Source: JAVBKE01 sp031554215 (GTDB lineage Bacteria; Bacillota; Bacilli; JARBTR01). From it: 7,209 bases of DNA. The position numbers were made by a program, and so were the translations under genes. Within the stretch, counting starts at the first letter, position 1, and the number at the start of each line of letters is the position of its first letter. The DNA lies in assembly GCA_031554215.1 (NCBI GenBank), contig JAVBKF010000170.1, positions 1-7,209 of the forward strand. The letters run 5' to 3'. The notes under the pieces are model-generated. The model was given only the letters and a program-made list of their open reading frames with translations. It searched no databases and was not told the origin of the DNA. Shown here piece by piece: positions 6,767 to 7,209 of the stretch.

Positions 6767-6770
6767 ATCA
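6648..6770 (-). pseudogene. Possible transposase or transposition-protein remnant
   Basis: A minus-strand open stretch of about 40 codons, with no good start, ends RLIVVTNRTTPKEWNEIF and stops at 6650-6648. The phrase TNR...EWNEIF recalls the TSNxxxxEWxEIF segment of IstB-like helper ATPases of IS21 elements. An adjacent frame (TELRLKNGTKF) faintly recalls the C-terminus of IS3-family transposases. Neither is secure. No inverted repeats or target duplications were found. It may be chance coding. Confidence 0.2.
6728..6745 (+). terminator. Small perfect hairpin, weak terminator candidate
   Basis: TTTGGTT and AACCAAA form a 7-bp stem around the loop GAAT, followed by the weakly T-rich TCTTTC. 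The AT-rich stem and poor T run make it a minor candidate beside the stronger one 20 bases downstream. Confidence 0.3.
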
Positions 6771-6801
6771 CATCAACCGTCAAATTGGTGTGATTTTTTT
6801 T
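6767..6801 (+). terminator. Rho-independent terminator of the pilus operon
   Basis: ATCACATCAA (6767-6776) pairs with TTGGTGTGAT (6785-6794) over 10 bp with one G-T wobble and an 8-base loop. Eight T residues run from 6794 to 6801. The T run faces the plus strand, so it ends pilus-operon transcription. It lies between convergent genes and touches the stop of the minus-strand CMD gene (6802-6800), where the stem could also stop opposing transcripts, though no T run follows in that direction. Confidence 0.8.
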
Positions 6802-7209
6802 ACATATTATCTATTTTATTTTGTAATTGCATTGCAAGTGGCAGTCCAATATAGAATGCCAAATGTGTTACTAAGGCTACTAATTCATCTTTTGATACGC
6901 CATTATCATAGGCTGTCTTAATGTGGAAACTCATTTGTTCCGTATTTCCAATAGAGGCTAGGGCAGTTAATGTTAACAAACTGCGTTCTTTTGAGGTAAG
7001 CGTTGAATCCTTCCACACTTCATCGAATAAAATATGCTTACTATATTTTGCGAGAGTGGGGTTTTCTTCACTGAACTTGTTGATAGAGGTTGAACTTAAT
7101 TCCCTATTTACTTGATTCTCAATCATCTGTGCCCTACCTTCGCCAAATGACCAGTTTGACCTTGGAGATTCACTAATTGTAATGAATATATTTTCATCTT
7201 TTATAGAAA
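6800..7209 (-). CDS. Carboxymuconolactone decarboxylase (CMD) family domain, 3' part of a tautomerase-CMD fusion
   Basis: The frame is open from the window edge (7209) to TAA at 6802-6800. It begins ISIKDENIFITISESPRSNWSFGEGRAQ, the end of a tautomerase domain, then continues without a stop into a CMD domain. Numbered from an internal ATG at 7126, the CMD part spans about residues 24-106: LTSKERSLLTLTALASIGNTEQMSFHIKTA in pieces, then NGVSKDEL and THLAFYIGLPLAMQ. This matches small CMD proteins related to gamma-carboxymuconolactone decarboxylase. The AhpD-type CxxC is absent, so a peroxidase role is unlikely. Family members act on small lactones or quinone-like compounds; the substrate here is unknown. 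With the ends joined, the frame continues into 100-1 and the damaged tautomerase part. Translation from ATG 7126 would give a free 108-residue CMD; GGTAGGG five bases upstream could act as ribosome site, but those bases also encode the conserved GEGRAQ. It converges on the pilus operon and is functionally unrelated to it. Confidence 0.75.
   Translation of the reverse strand, partial: SIKDENIFITISESPRSNWSFGEGRAQMIENQVNRELSSTSINKFSEENPTLAKYSKHILFDEVWKDSTLTSKERSLLTLTALASIGNTEQMSFHIKTAYDNGVSKDELVALVTHLAFYIGLPLAMQLQNKIDNM
7110..7209. repeat. Direct terminal repeat, right copy
   Basis: Identical to bases 1-100. See the left copy for its meaning; this copy lies inside the minus-strand CMD/tautomerase reading frame. 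Confidence 0.95.

Noticed and set aside
1..7209. Plasmid or phage genome, suggested by the terminal repeat
   Set aside because: No replication, partition, mobilisation, capsid, terminase or integrase gene is present, so I call it only a circular or tandem unit.

Overview
The window looks like low-GC Gram-positive DNA, most likely Lactobacillales (Enterococcus, Streptococcus, Lactobacillus or a relative). This rests on strong GGAGG ribosome sites, secreted proteins with sortase-type C-termini and FctA/Spy0128-type pilin domains. The genus cannot be fixed by eye. The first 100 and last 100 bases (1-100 and 7110-7209) are identical, so the piece is either a 7109-bp circle or tandem unit, or a circular path in an assembly graph with its overlap left on.

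Layout. A four-gene plus-strand operon fills 489-6554. It encodes a signal-peptidase-I-like protein (489-1010), a 382-residue backbone pilin (1025-2173), a class-B-like pilus sortase (2173-3138) and a 1131-residue surface adhesin, probably the tip pilin (3159-6554). Gaps are 14 nt, a TAATG overlap and 20 nt. A rho-independent terminator follows at 6767-6801. The only other gene is on the minus strand. Its 3' part, a carboxymuconolactone decarboxylase (CMD) domain, lies at 6800-7209, and its 5' part, a tautomerase domain, lies at 1-348. The reading frame runs across the joined ends. The tautomerase half is damaged: it has a frameshift near 189, an in-frame stop at 349-351 and no usable start. 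A short stretch at 6555-6766 may hold a transposase remnant on the minus strand.

How the genes work together. The layout resembles the FCT-3/FCT-4 pilus regions of Streptococcus pyogenes and pneumococcal PI-2. A signal-peptidase-like protein aids polymerisation, and a class B sortase joins pilins whose sorting signals lack the leading Leu of LPXTG (here VTPTG and VVPTG). The backbone has two Spy0128-like domains, each with a Lys/Glu/Asn set for an internal isopeptide bond. The adhesin carries two beta-helix modules on a CnaB-like domain and an FctA-like domain; the last resembles the second domain of the backbone. No LPXTG anchor subunit, regulator, replication gene or mobility gene is visible.

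Most notable points are the replacement of the SPase general-base Lys by Ser, the duplicated beta-helix modules, the adhesin being last in the operon, the CMD gene spanning the ends, and a circular-looking unit with no replication gene.
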